NCBI RefSeq assembly: GCF_022606295.1
Contig: NZ_JAHHZS010000007.1
Coordinates: 113,587-177,586 of the forward strand
Reading direction: 5' to 3'
DNA from: Arthrobacter bambusae
GTDB taxonomy: Bacteria; Actinomycetota; Actinomycetes; Actinomycetales; Micrococcaceae
DNA: 64,000 bases
Numbering within the stretch: position 1 is the stretch's first letter; each line of letters begins with the position of its first letter. The translations under genes were made by a program, and so were the position numbers. The notes beneath the pieces are model-generated. The model saw nothing but the letters and a program-made list of their open reading frames with translations. It did no database searches and was not told where the DNA came from. Of the stretch, positions 25,046 through 34,542 are shown piece by piece.

Positions 25046-25561
25046 GTGACAAGCTTCGCACCAAACGTCACTATTGTCACCCATGTCACATCCACCTCCA
25101 CGGTCCCATGCGCCACGGCGGTGCGGAGGTGCGCCGTTGGGTTACCGGCACTTGCAGTACCCGTTTCAGCAGGCACGGCCAAAGCCCCGACGGAGAGGTT
25201 CACGGGAGACGTCTATCTCAACCCCCTCCACAACGGCGAGGCGCCGTCGCGTCTCGTGGCGGCGATGGTCCGCTTCACCCCCGGGGCCCGCACCAACTGG
25301 CATTCCCACCCCTTTGGCCAGACCCTGCATTGCACCGACGGCGTCGGTTTCGTCGCTACGCGCGACGGCGGCGTGATCCTCATGCGTGCCGGGGACACGG
25401 TCCACACCCCGCCCGGCGAGGAACACTGGCACGGCGGAACACGTGACAACATGATGTGCCACGTGGCCTTGGTGGAGCACGACAACGGAATGAGCGCCAC
25501 GTGGCTTGAACCCGTCAGCGACCAGGACTACCAAGCCGCGCACGCCCACATCAGCCAATAG
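25046..25561 (+). CDS. Cupin-domain protein
   Basis: This protein is up to 171 residues long. From about residue 45 it is a single cupin: TERFTGDVYLNPL, GARTNWHSHPFGQTLH (metal-binding His pair), DTVHTPPGEEHWHGG and WLEPVSDQDY at the end. Similar stand-alone cupins occur beside carboxymuconolactone decarboxylase or oxidoreductase genes. The start is unclear: GTG 25046 has no Shine-Dalgarno and the first roughly 45 residues do not look like the family, so the true start may be further in or a frameshift may have damaged the 5' end. Confidence 0.75.
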   Translation: MTSFAPNVTIVTHVTSTSTVPCATAVRRCAVGLPALAVPVSAGTAKAPTERFTGDVYLNPLHNGEAPSRLVAAMVRFTPGARTNWHSHPFGQTLHCTDGVGFVATRDGGVILMRAGDTVHTPPGEEHWHGGTRDNMMCHVALVEHDNGMSATWLEPVSDQDYQAAHAHISQ

Positions 25562-25617
25562 TCCGCCTCCACCCGCGTCACGTGAGGCAACTTTTTGGCA
25601 ATGCGGCTGCGCTGAAA

Positions 25618-25632
25618 CCCCGGAGTCCGGGG
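25618..25632 (+). terminator. Short hairpin after the cupin gene
   Basis: CCCCGG, loop AGT, CCGGGG: six pairs but no T run. A weak terminator candidate. Confidence 0.3.
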
Positions 25633-25780
25633 CTCGCGGTGGATGAGAGGGAACAAAAACCTGCTCCGTGTGACGCCGTGACAGACCCCGCCACACATCG
25701 AGGTCCCGCTCCGCGCTCTTACAGCAAACTTGCAGCTTCTGTCCGGTTCCCGTGCTGTATTCCAGTTCTATCCTGAGGGG

Positions 25781-27367
25781 ATGGAGCAGAACACGGAGTC
25801 TGGGAGTGGCGATCGGGCAGATTTGCGGGAAAACCGCGGGTCCCGCTTCAGGGTCAGCCGGCGTGGATTCCTCACCGGGGCGGGGATGGCAGGCGCGGGA
25901 ATAGTCGCCGGACTAGGCATCGCGAGGACGGGCGTGTTGCCCGGCGGTACGGCCCCGGTCAGCGCGGCGACACCGACGCCGGCAGCGTCACCGACGCCGT
26001 CGGCGGGCAGCACGGCTTCCGCTCCGGCGATCCGTAGCTTCGTCTCAACCGCTTTGACCGCTGCCCGCGTTGCCAGCTGGGCCACCGGACCTACCGGCGC
26101 GGGCCTGCTGTTCGTGGGACCGATGGGCCATGGCTCGAACGGGCTGATCATGGACAACCATGGGGAACCGATATGGATGGAACCGACCGGCTCCGGCGTG
26201 ACGGACCTTCGCGTGCAAGCCTTCGAAGGCCAGCCGGTACTGACTTATTGGACGGGAATCGGAACCGGCGGACACGGCGCGGGGAAGGGCGTCGTCAAGG
26301 ACATCCACTATCGCACCGTGGCCGAGGTCAACACAGGCAACGGGCTGCAAGCGGATCTGCACGAGTTCACCATCACCCCCGCCGGGACGGCATTGATGAT
26401 CTCCTACCCGACCGTCCAGCATGACCTGACATCAGTGGGCGGTCCAGCGCAGGGCTACATGTTTGATTGCCATGTGCAGGAAGTCGCCATCCGTTCCGGC
26501 AAGGTCCTCTTCGATTGGACCGCCTCGGACCATATCGACCTGATTGAGTCCTATTTGCGCCCGTCCGACAACCCCAAGGCCGACGGCTCCGATGCCACGA
26601 AAGCGTTCGATCCGTTCCATCTCAATTCCGTGGACGAGAGCGGGGACGCACTCCTGGTTTCGTCCCGCCACACGCACACCGCCTATTTGATCGGCCGTTC
26701 CGACGGGAAGATCCGTTGGCGGCTGGGCGGGAAGCGCAGCGACTTCTCGATGACCCCTGAATCGGTCTTCGCTTGGCAACATGATGTTCGGCGCCGGCCC
26801 AACGGCATCATCAGCATGTTCGACAACCACTACAACCAGGGCACCACCGGAACGTCGCGCGGGCTGCTCCTCGCCGTCGACGAAAAGGCGCGCACCGCCG
26901 TCGTGAAGCAGGAGTTCAGCCGGGGCGGCCACCGGGGCGACGCCGAAGGGAACCTGCAGTTCCTGGATAACGGGCATGTCCTGGTCGGCTGGGGCGCAGA
27001 TCCGGCCGCCACTGAATTCACTCCCGATGGGAAAGCGGTGTTCGAGGCGACCGGACTGGGTGACGCCTCCTACCGCACCTACCGCTCGCCGTGGACGGGC
27101 CGGCCGGACACCGTCCCCGACTTGGCCGCGGTTCCGGGCAACGGGTCCACGATGCAGCTCTACACGAGCTGGAATGGCGCAACCGAGGTCGCCAAGTGGA
27201 GGTTCCTGACCGGAGCCGGCTCCGGGCCGCTGTCCGAAGCAGTGACGGTGCCGCGTCGCGGCTTTGAAACCTCGACGGCGGTGGCCGCCGCGCCGAGGGC
27301 CGCCGTCGAGGCCTTGGACAAGTCCGGCAACGTTTTGGCGAGGTCGACGGTCATCGCAACCGCCTGA
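25781..27367 (+). CDS. Tat-exported arylsulfotransferase-family (ASST-like) protein
   Basis: This 528-residue protein (start ATG 25781; GAGGGG is immediately adjacent, so the start is not certain) has a Tat signal: SRRGFLTGAGMAGAGIVAGL near residues 26-45. After a Thr/Pro/Ala linker comes a propeller-like domain with DLHEFTITPAGTALMISYPT, HLNSVDESGDALLVSSRHTH and WRLGGKRSDF, characteristic of the Arylsulfotran_2 family. Whether it transfers sulfate is unknown. It is monocistronic. Confidence 0.8.
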   Translation: MEQNTESGSGDRADLRENRGSRFRVSRRGFLTGAGMAGAGIVAGLGIARTGVLPGGTAPVSAATPTPAASPTPSAGSTASAPAIRSFVSTALTAARVASWATGPTGAGLLFVGPMGHGSNGLIMDNHGEPIWMEPTGSGVTDLRVQAFEGQPVLTYWTGIGTGGHGAGKGVVKDIHYRTVAEVNTGNGLQADLHEFTITPAGTALMISYPTVQHDLTSVGGPAQGYMFDCHVQEVAIRSGKVLFDWTASDHIDLIESYLRPSDNPKADGSDATKAFDPFHLNSVDESGDALLVSSRHTHTAYLIGRSDGKIRWRLGGKRSDFSMTPESVFAWQHDVRRRPNGIISMFDNHYNQGTTGTSRGLLLAVDEKARTAVVKQEFSRGGHRGDAEGNLQFLDNGHVLVGWGADPAATEFTPDGKAVFEATGLGDASYRTYRSPWTGRPDTVPDLAAVPGNGSTMQLYTSWNGATEVAKWRFLTGAGSGPLSEAVTVPRRGFETSTAVAAAPRAAVEALDKSGNVLARSTVIATA

Positions 27368-27398
27368 GATCGCAACGGCCTGAGTCTGTCGGACCGCG

Positions 27399-28850
27399 TT
27401 ACGGCAGCAGGTGTTCGTGCGCTGCTGCCTCTACCTCCTCCGCTTCTGCCTTGGCCAGGCGGGTCTCTGCGTCGACGTCGATGCGCCGCGTCATCAGCCA
27501 GTACAGCCCGGCAGAGACGGGGAGTCCGATGAACAGCGAGATATCGGCGCCGTCGAGGGCGTGGGCTATGAATCCGACGAAGAGCTTGCCGGCAGAGAAG
27601 AAGGGGATCATCACCACAAAGCCGACCAGGTAGGAGATGATGCCAGGCCAGCCCCAGCGTCCGTAGATCCCGTCAGGCTTGAAGATCTCCGCGATGGCAT
27701 AGTGGCCCTTGCGGACAATGAAGTAGTCGGTCAGGTTGACGGCAGTCCACGGGATGAAGAAGTAGAGCACCAACAGCAGGAAGTCGTTGAAGTTGGCGAG
27801 GAAGTCGGCCGAAGCAAGGTTCGCCAGGACCACGGAAATCAGGGCGGTGATGGAGATCGTGATGATCCGGATCCTCAGCGTCGGCCGGATCTGGCGCACG
27901 CTGTCGATGGACGAAATCAGGGTCAGCGAACCGCCGTACATGTTCAAAGCCGTCACGGACAGCAGGCCCAGGGCGGCGACGAACAAGGCGATTCCACCGA
28001 AGCCGCCGAAGAGCTGGTCGGCGGTGGATTTGATCGAGCCGATGGTTTCGAAGTTCTCCCCGGCCGCAGCACCGATGTACGCGCCCAGGAACATCACCCA
28101 GATACCGCCGAGTGCGCTGCCCCAGAACGTCCACCGGAAGGTGCCCCGTCCGCTGGCCGGCGGAAGGTAGCGGGAGTAGTCCGAGACGTAGATGGCCCAG
28201 GAGATCTGGTAGCCGGCCGCGACACCCAGCTGGCCAAGGAACGGCACCAAGTGGAAGTCAGCCAGGTTGTATGCGCCGGCAGGCATGACCAGTTTGACGG
28301 CTGCAATGGTGAGCAGCGCCAGCATGACAATGGTCAAGTACGTGAGGTATCGCTCAAAGGCATGGATGAGGTCGTAGCCGAACAATGCGATGACGACGGC
28401 GAGAATGGTGACCACCCAGAACCAGAGGTTTTGGGATCCGAAGTTCACTGATTCCGAGATGGCTTGGCCGGCCAGGATGGTGTTGAAGATGTTGAAGCCA
28501 GCGTACTGAAGATAGGCAAAGAGCCACACCAGCAGGGCGCCGATATACCCGAATTGAGGCCGGGACTGGATCATCTGCGGCAAGCCGAGCTGCGGGCCCT
28601 GCGAAGAGTGCGCCGCCATGAACAGCGTGCCCACAAGCACGCCGATGGCGATCGCGAGCAGGGACCAGATCAGGTTGCCGCCGGTGGTAATGCTGATCAA
28701 TCCCACCGCCAAGGTGGCGATCTGGGCGTTGCTGACGAACCACAGCGGTCCGATGTGGGAGACCTTGCCGTGCCGCTCGTCCAAGGGAACATAGTCGATC
28801 GAGCGGACCTCCAGCCCTCGGCCTGATCCTTTGTCCGTTGTAGTGCTCAT
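27399..28850 (-). CDS. NCS1-family nucleobase/cation symporter
   Basis: This 483-residue transporter with about 12 membrane segments starts at ATG 28850, supported by AAGGAG upstream; the longer frame is not needed. NCS1 features include RSIDYVPLDERHGK near the start and GPQLGLPQMIQSRPQFGYIG. Substrates in the family are purines, cytosine, uracil, allantoin or hydantoins. It is the last gene of a four-gene minus-strand unit (amidohydrolase, APC permease, amidohydrolase, NCS1). Confidence 0.87.
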   Translation of the reverse strand: MSTTTDKGSGRGLEVRSIDYVPLDERHGKVSHIGPLWFVSNAQIATLAVGLISITTGGNLIWSLLAIAIGVLVGTLFMAAHSSQGPQLGLPQMIQSRPQFGYIGALLVWLFAYLQYAGFNIFNTILAGQAISESVNFGSQNLWFWVVTILAVVIALFGYDLIHAFERYLTYLTIVMLALLTIAAVKLVMPAGAYNLADFHLVPFLGQLGVAAGYQISWAIYVSDYSRYLPPASGRGTFRWTFWGSALGGIWVMFLGAYIGAAAGENFETIGSIKSTADQLFGGFGGIALFVAALGLLSVTALNMYGGSLTLISSIDSVRQIRPTLRIRIITISITALISVVLANLASADFLANFNDFLLLVLYFFIPWTAVNLTDYFIVRKGHYAIAEIFKPDGIYGRWGWPGIISYLVGFVVMIPFFSAGKLFVGFIAHALDGADISLFIGLPVSAGLYWLMTRRIDVDAETRLAKAEAEEVEAAAHEHLLP

Positions 28851-28931
28851 CGCGTTTCTCCTTCGGAGCATCGTGCATCTTGACTTTGGTTTAGCACAGA
28901 GTGGGGCGGCCTAGAAGAGGTCGCGGGATTA

Positions 28932-29732
28932 CTAGGGGATCCGGTGGTGCCGCCACGTAGGGAACTGGTCCCGCGCTGCTTGGACGGCATCCGGTGAAAG
29001 GTCAAGCGTCGCGAAGGCCGGCTCCGTGCCGAGGCCATGCAGGACAGTGCCCAGGGGATCGATGAGCATGCTGTAGCCGATGGACACCGGAGGAGTCTGG
29101 GAGACTGCCGCCACGTACACCCCGTTCTCGATGGCCCGGGCTTTGGCCAGGGTTGCCCATTGCTCGGTCTTGGCCGTGCCGGGAACCCAAGAGGAACAGA
29201 CGAGGAGCACCTCGGCGCCGGCGTCGGCGAGGACGCGCGCCAACTCGGGGAAGCGGAGGTCGTAGCAGGTCATCAATCCGAAGGTCATGCCGCCGCAGGA
29301 AAAAGTGACGGGCACCGGCTCAGGTGCCGGTTTGATGTAGTCCGACTCGCGGAAGCCTTGGCAGTCGAACAGATGGATCTTCCGGTAGCTGGCAAGGCGG
29401 GAACCGTCCGGACCGATCGCCACCAGGGTGTTGAACGCCCGGTCCGGCTCACCGGACGCTTCGGGCTCACCGGACGCTTCCAGGAGGCCGGCGACGACGG
29501 CGATCCCGTCACGTGCCGCCGTCGCGCAGAGTCGTGCGGCCACCGGGCCGTCAAGGGGTTCGGCCATGTCCACGAAGCTCCGGTCCACCCGGCTTTTCTC
29601 GTACGTCGAGTACTCCGGGAACACCACGAGTTCAGAGCCCTCGTCGGCTGCCCGTGCGCAGTAATCCGCGATGAGGTCGAGGTTACGGCTGACGTCCGTG
29701 CCGGAATCGATCTGGGCTAGGGTGATGCGCAC
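28932..29732 (-). CDS. Carbon-nitrogen hydrolase (nitrilase superfamily)
   Basis: This 266-residue protein starts at GTG (VRITLAQI). The nitrilase catalytic triad is complete: Glu40 (VVFPEYSTYE), Lys118 (YRKIHLFD) and Cys156 (TCYDLRFPE). The layout fits an omega-amidase or amidase that frees ammonia from small amides; the substrate is not evident. An 18-bp exact duplication (29446-29481) gives EASGEP twice. It is 54 bases downstream of the permease stop. Confidence 0.87.
   Translation of the reverse strand: MRITLAQIDSGTDVSRNLDLIADYCARAADEGSELVVFPEYSTYEKSRVDRSFVDMAEPLDGPVAARLCATAARDGIAVVAGLLEASGEPEASGEPDRAFNTLVAIGPDGSRLASYRKIHLFDCQGFRESDYIKPAPEPVPVTFSCGGMTFGLMTCYDLRFPELARVLADAGAEVLLVCSSWVPGTAKTEQWATLAKARAIENGVYVAAVSQTPPVSIGYSMLIDPLGTVLHGLGTEPAFATLDLSPDAVQAARDQFPTWRHHRIP
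29446..29481. repeat. 18-bp in-frame duplication inside the amidohydrolase gene
   Basis: GGCTCACCGGACGCTTC(G/C) occurs twice in tandem with one difference at the last base. Confidence 0.85.
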
Positions 29733-29786
29733 GTACTCCTCATTTCTCCCTATGTGCTGTGACCCGGGAAACACTGTGGCCAGTCT

Positions 29787-31136
29787 TCACACAAGGGCGG
29801 GTTCTTTTTCCTCCATCACCATCTCCGGCGGCGCCTTCCGGAACCCCTTGGTGATGATGCCCAGCACCACGACGCCGACGCAGAGCCAGATCAGGCCCAG
29901 CGTGATGGCATTCGAATCGAGCTGGGAGAGCAGGAACCCGTCGATGATGGCTCCCACCGCCGGCATGACCACGTAGAACAATACGCTGAGCCGGTGCCCC
30001 GAGCGACGTTGGCGCAGGTAGTAGGCAATGACCGAGACGTTGACGAGGGTGAAGGCGGTGAAGGCGCCGAAGTTGATGAACGAGGTCGAGGTGGCGACAT
30101 CCAGGAACATGGCGATGAGTCCCACGGCGCCGGTGATGACGAGGTTGAATACCGGCGTGTGGAAGGACTTGTTCAGCGCTCCGAAGATCTTCTTCGGCAG
30201 GACGGAGTCCCGGCCCATGGCGTAGAGCAGTCGTGAGGCGCTGGCCTGTGCCGCGAGTCCGGAGGCAAACTGGGACACCACGAGGCCCGCCAGGAAAACG
30301 GCGCCGAAGAACTGCCCGCCGATCTTCAGGGCAATGTCAGACGCCGCCGACGCCGAATCGTCGAACACCCCGCCGGGATGGATCAGCTGGGTCGTGTAGG
30401 ACACGACCACGAAGATCGCGCCGCCGATGAGTGCCACGAGCATGATCGCCTTCGGCACGGTCTTCTTTGGCTCGATGGTCTCCTCGGTGAGGGTGGACAC
30501 GGCGTCGAAGCCGAGGAACGAGTACGCGGCGATGGCGGCGCCGGCCGTGATCTTGTCGAAGCTCGACGTGTCGTTGAAGAACGGAGCGGTGCTGACCAGG
30601 GCGCTCGCGCCGGAGGTCGAGACCAAGGTTCCAACCGACAAGGCCACGAAAAGGACTATCACCAGAAGCTGAAATGCCATCAGGAGGTAGTTGGCCTTGT
30701 CAGCCACCTTGACGCCAACCACGTTGAGCAGCGTGGTGATTGCGATGAACGCGACAATCCAGACCCCGATGGGAATATCCGGGAACTGCGCCGTGAGGTA
30801 GGAGCCCCCGATGAGCCAGATGACCATCGGCAGGAACAGGTAGTCCAGCAGGACGGCCCAACCGGCCAGGAAGCCGATCCGGGAATCGATGGAGCGCCTG
30901 ATATAGGTGTACGCGGAGCCGGCCACCGGATAGGCAACCGCCATGCGGCCGTAGCTCTGCGCGGTGAAGAGCATGGCGACCATGGCCACCAGATACGCCG
31001 ACGGGGATGCTCCGCCGGTGGTTTCGGCGATCACCCCGAAGATCGCCAGCACGATGAGCGGGGTCAGGTAAGCGAGGCCGAACAGGACCAGCGAGGGCAG
31101 TTTCAGGGCGCGCGTGAGGCTCGGTTGTGTTGTCAC
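29787..31136 (-). CDS. APC-superfamily permease
   Basis: This 449-residue membrane protein starts at GTG 31136 (VTTQPSLTRALKLPSL) with AAGGA upstream, 10 bases after the neighbouring amidohydrolase stop. It has about 12 helices, with GLAYLTPLIVLAIFGVIAE in helix 1 and a GFDAVSTLTEETIEPKKTVP stretch typical of APC amino acid permeases. It probably imports the substrate of the adjacent amidohydrolases. Confidence 0.86.
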   Translation of the reverse strand: MTTQPSLTRALKLPSLVLFGLAYLTPLIVLAIFGVIAETTGGASPSAYLVAMVAMLFTAQSYGRMAVAYPVAGSAYTYIRRSIDSRIGFLAGWAVLLDYLFLPMVIWLIGGSYLTAQFPDIPIGVWIVAFIAITTLLNVVGVKVADKANYLLMAFQLLVIVLFVALSVGTLVSTSGASALVSTAPFFNDTSSFDKITAGAAIAAYSFLGFDAVSTLTEETIEPKKTVPKAIMLVALIGGAIFVVVSYTTQLIHPGGVFDDSASAASDIALKIGGQFFGAVFLAGLVVSQFASGLAAQASASRLLYAMGRDSVLPKKIFGALNKSFHTPVFNLVITGAVGLIAMFLDVATSTSFINFGAFTAFTLVNVSVIAYYLRQRRSGHRLSVLFYVVMPAVGAIIDGFLLSQLDSNAITLGLIWLCVGVVVLGIITKGFRKAPPEMVMEEKEPALV

Positions 31137-31146
31137 CGGTGGTTCC

Positions 31147-32037
31147 TTAGGAGTCGGAGGACCGCGGGGTCCACGTGGTCGGGTCGATGCGGCCTTGGTA
31201 GACGGGCAGGTCAATGGGCGGCTCGCCGGGGCGGAATTGGGACCAGGGACGGTTGAGGTTTTCGGTCCCGTGCGTGCGGACATGCTCGACGGCGGAGAGG
31301 TCCAGTTCCGCGGCGAGAAGGGTGGGGGCGTCGTCGTCGGCCTCGGCTATCGTGTTTCCCTCGGGGTCGACGATCAGGCTGAGGCCCTTGCCGGTGGGGC
31401 CCGCGCAATTGACGCTGACCATGAAGACCTGGTTCACAATCGCGTTTGCCTTGGCGAGGACGAGTTCCTGCTTGCGGTCCGGCGTCGTGGTTTTGACGAC
31501 GTTGAGGATGACTTCGGCGCCCATCCACGCCAGCTGGCGGGTCACCTCGGGGAACCAGGCGTCGTAGCAAATGTTCAGGCCCACCCGGCCGATCCCTTCC
31601 AGGTCGACGGTCGTGAACCGGTCGCCGGGGTCGTAGGGTTCGAAGGGGCGCCAAGGGAAGATCTTGCGGTAGTACCCGGCAAGGCCGCCTTCCGGGGAAA
31701 GGACCAACTGGGTGTTGAACAATTGCCCCTCGGGTCCGCGCTCGCAGACGCTGCCCGGAACCAGCCAGATCCCCAGGTCCGCGGCGAGCTGCCGTAGCTC
31801 GCTGACGCGGGGACCGTCAAGCGGCTCGGCCGCGTCCTGCAGCATTTCCGTGCGCTGCAGGTCCGGGTTGGAATCCCCGAAAAGGTGCAGTTCCGGGAAG
31901 ACCACGAGCTTGCTTTCCGGTTGGATCGCGACGGCGGCCGCGACCTCGTCCGCGAAGGCCTGGATCGGCTCGCCGATCAGTCGGGGTGCCGCTTGGGCGG
32001 CGATGAGGGGAAGGATGCGTTGCACTGGTTTCTCCAC
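31147..32037 (-). CDS. Carbon-nitrogen hydrolase (nitrilase superfamily)
   Basis: This 296-residue protein has triad residues Glu49 (VVFPELHLFG), Lys125 (YYRKIFPW) and Cys157 (NICYDAWFPE). It starts at GTG 32037 and is the first gene of the minus-strand catabolic unit, divergent from the GntR regulator. A substrate such as a carbamoyl or aliphatic amide is likely but cannot be read from sequence. Confidence 0.86.
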   Translation of the reverse strand: MEKPVQRILPLIAAQAAPRLIGEPIQAFADEVAAAVAIQPESKLVVFPELHLFGDSNPDLQRTEMLQDAAEPLDGPRVSELRQLAADLGIWLVPGSVCERGPEGQLFNTQLVLSPEGGLAGYYRKIFPWRPFEPYDPGDRFTTVDLEGIGRVGLNICYDAWFPEVTRQLAWMGAEVILNVVKTTTPDRKQELVLAKANAIVNQVFMVSVNCAGPTGKGLSLIVDPEGNTIAEADDDAPTLLAAELDLSAVEHVRTHGTENLNRPWSQFRPGEPPIDLPVYQGRIDPTTWTPRSSDS

Positions 32038-32061
32038 GTTGTCGTTGTGACTCGCCTCATA

Positions 32062-32080
32062 TTAGATCATAATGATCAAA
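32062..32080. promoter_or_regulatory. Palindromic operator between amidohydrolase operon and GntR gene
   Basis: TT-A-GATCAT-A-ATGATC-A-AA forms a 19-bp palindrome with a perfect GATCAT/ATGATC core (32065-32077). It lies exactly between the divergent starts and is the likely binding site of the adjacent GntR protein. Confidence 0.6.
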
Positions 32081-32097
32081 TAAAAGGAAGGTGGATT

Positions 32098-32880
32098 TTG
32101 CCACGTAAAGTAGCGGATATGACCCGTCAGCTCGAGGACGCCACCGGCGACTCTCCCATCGATGCTGCCCCTTTGCTCGGTATCGACCGCCGGAGCGCCA
32201 TCGACGCCGTACGGTTGCGGATCGGAATGGCCATCTCCTTGGGGCTGCTTCAGCCGGGGGAGAGGCTGCCCGACCAGCAAGACGTCGCGCTGGGCCTGTC
32301 GGTCAGTCCGATCACCGCGCGGAGGGCCCTGGCCAGTCTGGCTGACCAGGGCGTCGTTGTCCGCCGTCGAGGGCGCGGCGGCGGAACCTTTGTCGCTGAT
32401 GAGCCGCCGCAGAAGGTGCTTGAGCAGCTCGCTGCTTCGCCCGCGGAATCCCTTGCCGTGAACCGGTTGGTGGACCGCCGGCTGCTGTTCGAATGCGCGG
32501 TCACCCACTTCGCCGCAGTCAATGCCACGGTGGCCCAACTTGACGAGCTGGAACGGCTTACCCAGGAAATGGCCGGGTCAAGCAATTGGTCCGAATACCA
32601 CCAGGCCGACGAGCGGTTTCACAGGCTGGTCGCGGCGTCGTCGGGCCTTGGAGCGGCGGTCGACGTCTACAACGAGGCGTTGGCGGAACTCTATGCCTAC
32701 TTCATCCCGTACCCGATCGAGTTCCTCCACGAATCCAACCGTGACCACATAGCGCTCGTGAACGCCCTGCGGGATGGCGACGATCGCGCGGCCGTGGAGG
32801 TATCGCGGCGGCACGTGGACGTGTTGCACAAGACGATGTTCATGGGCCTAGCCGGCGGCGATGGCCGCAAAATGGGGTAA
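32098..32880 (+). CDS. GntR-family (FadR-type) transcriptional regulator
   Basis: This 260-residue protein starts at TTG 32098, with AAGGAAGGTGG just upstream; ATG 32119 is an alternative lacking a Shine-Dalgarno. The winged helix is at about residues 30-100 (GERLPDQQDVALGLSVSPIT, ARRALASLADQGVVVRRRGR). The FCD ligand-binding domain follows (ERFHRLVAASSGLGAA, NRDHIALVNALRDGD, RRHVDVLHKTMF). It is divergent from the amidohydrolase operon and probably controls it and the following NCS1 gene. Confidence 0.9.
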   Translation: MPRKVADMTRQLEDATGDSPIDAAPLLGIDRRSAIDAVRLRIGMAISLGLLQPGERLPDQQDVALGLSVSPITARRALASLADQGVVVRRRGRGGGTFVADEPPQKVLEQLAASPAESLAVNRLVDRRLLFECAVTHFAAVNATVAQLDELERLTQEMAGSSNWSEYHQADERFHRLVAASSGLGAAVDVYNEALAELYAYFIPYPIEFLHESNRDHIALVNALRDGDDRAAVEVSRRHVDVLHKTMFMGLAGGDGRKMG

Positions 32881-32935
32881 ACGACGGCTCTTGCCTTATC
32901 GTCCGGGATTTCGGACTAATCCTGGACGCCTTTCC

Positions 32936-32949
32936 GTGATCGGTATCAC
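32936..32949. promoter_or_regulatory. Small inverted repeat upstream of the second NCS1 gene
   Basis: GTGAT-CGGT-ATCAC lies 67 bases upstream of the permease start. It is short, so an operator function is tentative. Confidence 0.3.
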
Positions 32950-33015
32950 TTGGCATGCTCTGATTGATTCTCAGTTGGGGACATCGGACTTCGGTTGTCA
33001 AAGTGAGGATTAGGC

Positions 33016-34497
33016 ATGCAGGCCACAGGAAAAACGGGATCAGGCGGGCCACGCGTTGAGCGTCGTTCCATCGACTTTGTCCCGGAAAATGAACGCCATG
33101 GTTCGCCGGGCCAGCAGTTCACGCTCTGGTTCGGGGCGAACATGCAGATCACGGCCATTGTCGACGGCGCCTTGGCCGTACTGTTCGGCGCCGATGCGCT
33201 GTGGGCGATCATCGGCCTCCTGGTCGGAAACCTCTTGGGTGGCGCGGTCATGGCGCTCCATGCGGCCCAGGGGCCGAAGCTCGGCTTGCCGCAGATGATT
33301 TCCAGCCGTGCGCAGTTCGGGATCTTCGGGGCGGTGATTCCCTTGGTGCTCGTGGTCGTGATGTACCTCGGCTTCGCGGCGACCGGAACGGTCCTCTCAG
33401 GACAAGCAATCAGCCTCATCCTCCACACGGACACCCCGGCGGTGGGCATGGTCGTCTTCGGGGTGCTGACCATCGTCGTGGCGACCCTGGGCTACAAGTA
33501 CATCCACATGTTGGGCCGCATTGCGACCGTCGTGGGTGTCCTCGGCTTCACCTACCTGGGCATCAGGTTGTTGACCAGCCAGGACGTCGGCGCACTCCTG
33601 GGTGCCGGCGGTTTCGAGTTCCCCACCTTCCTGCTCGCCATCTCGCTTGGCGCCGGATGGCAGCTGACCTACGGCCCGTACGTGGCCGACTACTCCCGGT
33701 ACCTGCCGTCCAAAACCCCGGCACGCAAGACCTTCATGTCGGCGTACCTCGGCACGGTGATTGGGTCCCAGTGGTCGATGACCCTGGGAGCGCTCTTCGC
33801 TGCCCTCGCATTGCCCAAGGGGGCACGGTTCCTGGACGGCCAGGTCGCTTTCCTCGGGAACCTGAGTGGCGGCGGACTGATCGCGGTGGTCATCTACCTG
33901 GTGATCGTGACCGGAAAACTTACCGTCAACACGCTGAACGCTTACGGCGGCTACATGACCATGCTCACCTCGGTCACGGCGTTCACCCGCAAGTCCGCAG
34001 TAGCTTCATGGACCCGGTTTGCCTACGTGATCGGCTTTATCGGGCTCTCGGTGCTCATCGCCGTCCTTGCTTCCCCGGATTTCATCGCCAACTTCAAGAA
34101 CTTCGTCCTGCTCCTGCTGATGGTCTTCATCCCGTGGAGCTCCATTAACCTGGTGGACTACTACCTGGTTTCCAAGGAGAAGGTGGACATTCCGGCCCTG
34201 TATGACCTGAACGGGCGCTACGGGCGCTGGAACAAGACCGCGCTGCTCAGCTACGCGATCGGTATCGTCGTCCAGATCCCGTTCCTGGCGCAGACCCTCT
34301 ACACCGGACCGATGACGGACCTTCTGGGCGGGGCGGACATCTCCTGGCTCGTAGGCCTCGTGGTCACGGCAATCGTGTTCTATCCGCTGGCCAAGAGGAA
34401 CTCCAACGCTCCGGCCGAGATGGTCTACCCGACGGAACCCGCCTCGGAGGCAGAAGCTCCGCTAGCCGGTTCCGTGCCGAACGCCGCGTCAGTTTAG
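33016..34497 (+). CDS. NCS1-family nucleobase/cation symporter
   Basis: This 493-residue transporter has the NCS1 pattern RRSIDFVPENERHGSPGQQF near the N-terminus and GPKLGLPQMISSRAQFGIFG, plus VADYSRYLPSKTPARKTFM. It is a paralogue of the minus-strand transporter at 27399, but clearly diverged. It is followed by a repeat-derived terminator at 34543-34575. Confidence 0.88.
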   Translation: MQATGKTGSGGPRVERRSIDFVPENERHGSPGQQFTLWFGANMQITAIVDGALAVLFGADALWAIIGLLVGNLLGGAVMALHAAQGPKLGLPQMISSRAQFGIFGAVIPLVLVVVMYLGFAATGTVLSGQAISLILHTDTPAVGMVVFGVLTIVVATLGYKYIHMLGRIATVVGVLGFTYLGIRLLTSQDVGALLGAGGFEFPTFLLAISLGAGWQLTYGPYVADYSRYLPSKTPARKTFMSAYLGTVIGSQWSMTLGALFAALALPKGARFLDGQVAFLGNLSGGGLIAVVIYLVIVTGKLTVNTLNAYGGYMTMLTSVTAFTRKSAVASWTRFAYVIGFIGLSVLIAVLASPDFIANFKNFVLLLLMVFIPWSSINLVDYYLVSKEKVDIPALYDLNGRYGRWNKTALLSYAIGIVVQIPFLAQTLYTGPMTDLLGGADISWLVGLVVTAIVFYPLAKRNSNAPAEMVYPTEPASEAEAPLAGSVPNAASV

Positions 34498-34510
34498 TCT
34501 CTGCCCCCTC

Positions 34511-34531
34511 CGACGCTCGCTCACTTTTGGG
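34511..34531. repeat. GACGCTCGCTCAC half-element
   Basis: CGACGCTCGCTCAC followed by TTTTGGG; same half-site as 6729-6742. Confidence 0.75.
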
Positions 34532-34542
34532 GTGTTTTCGGC

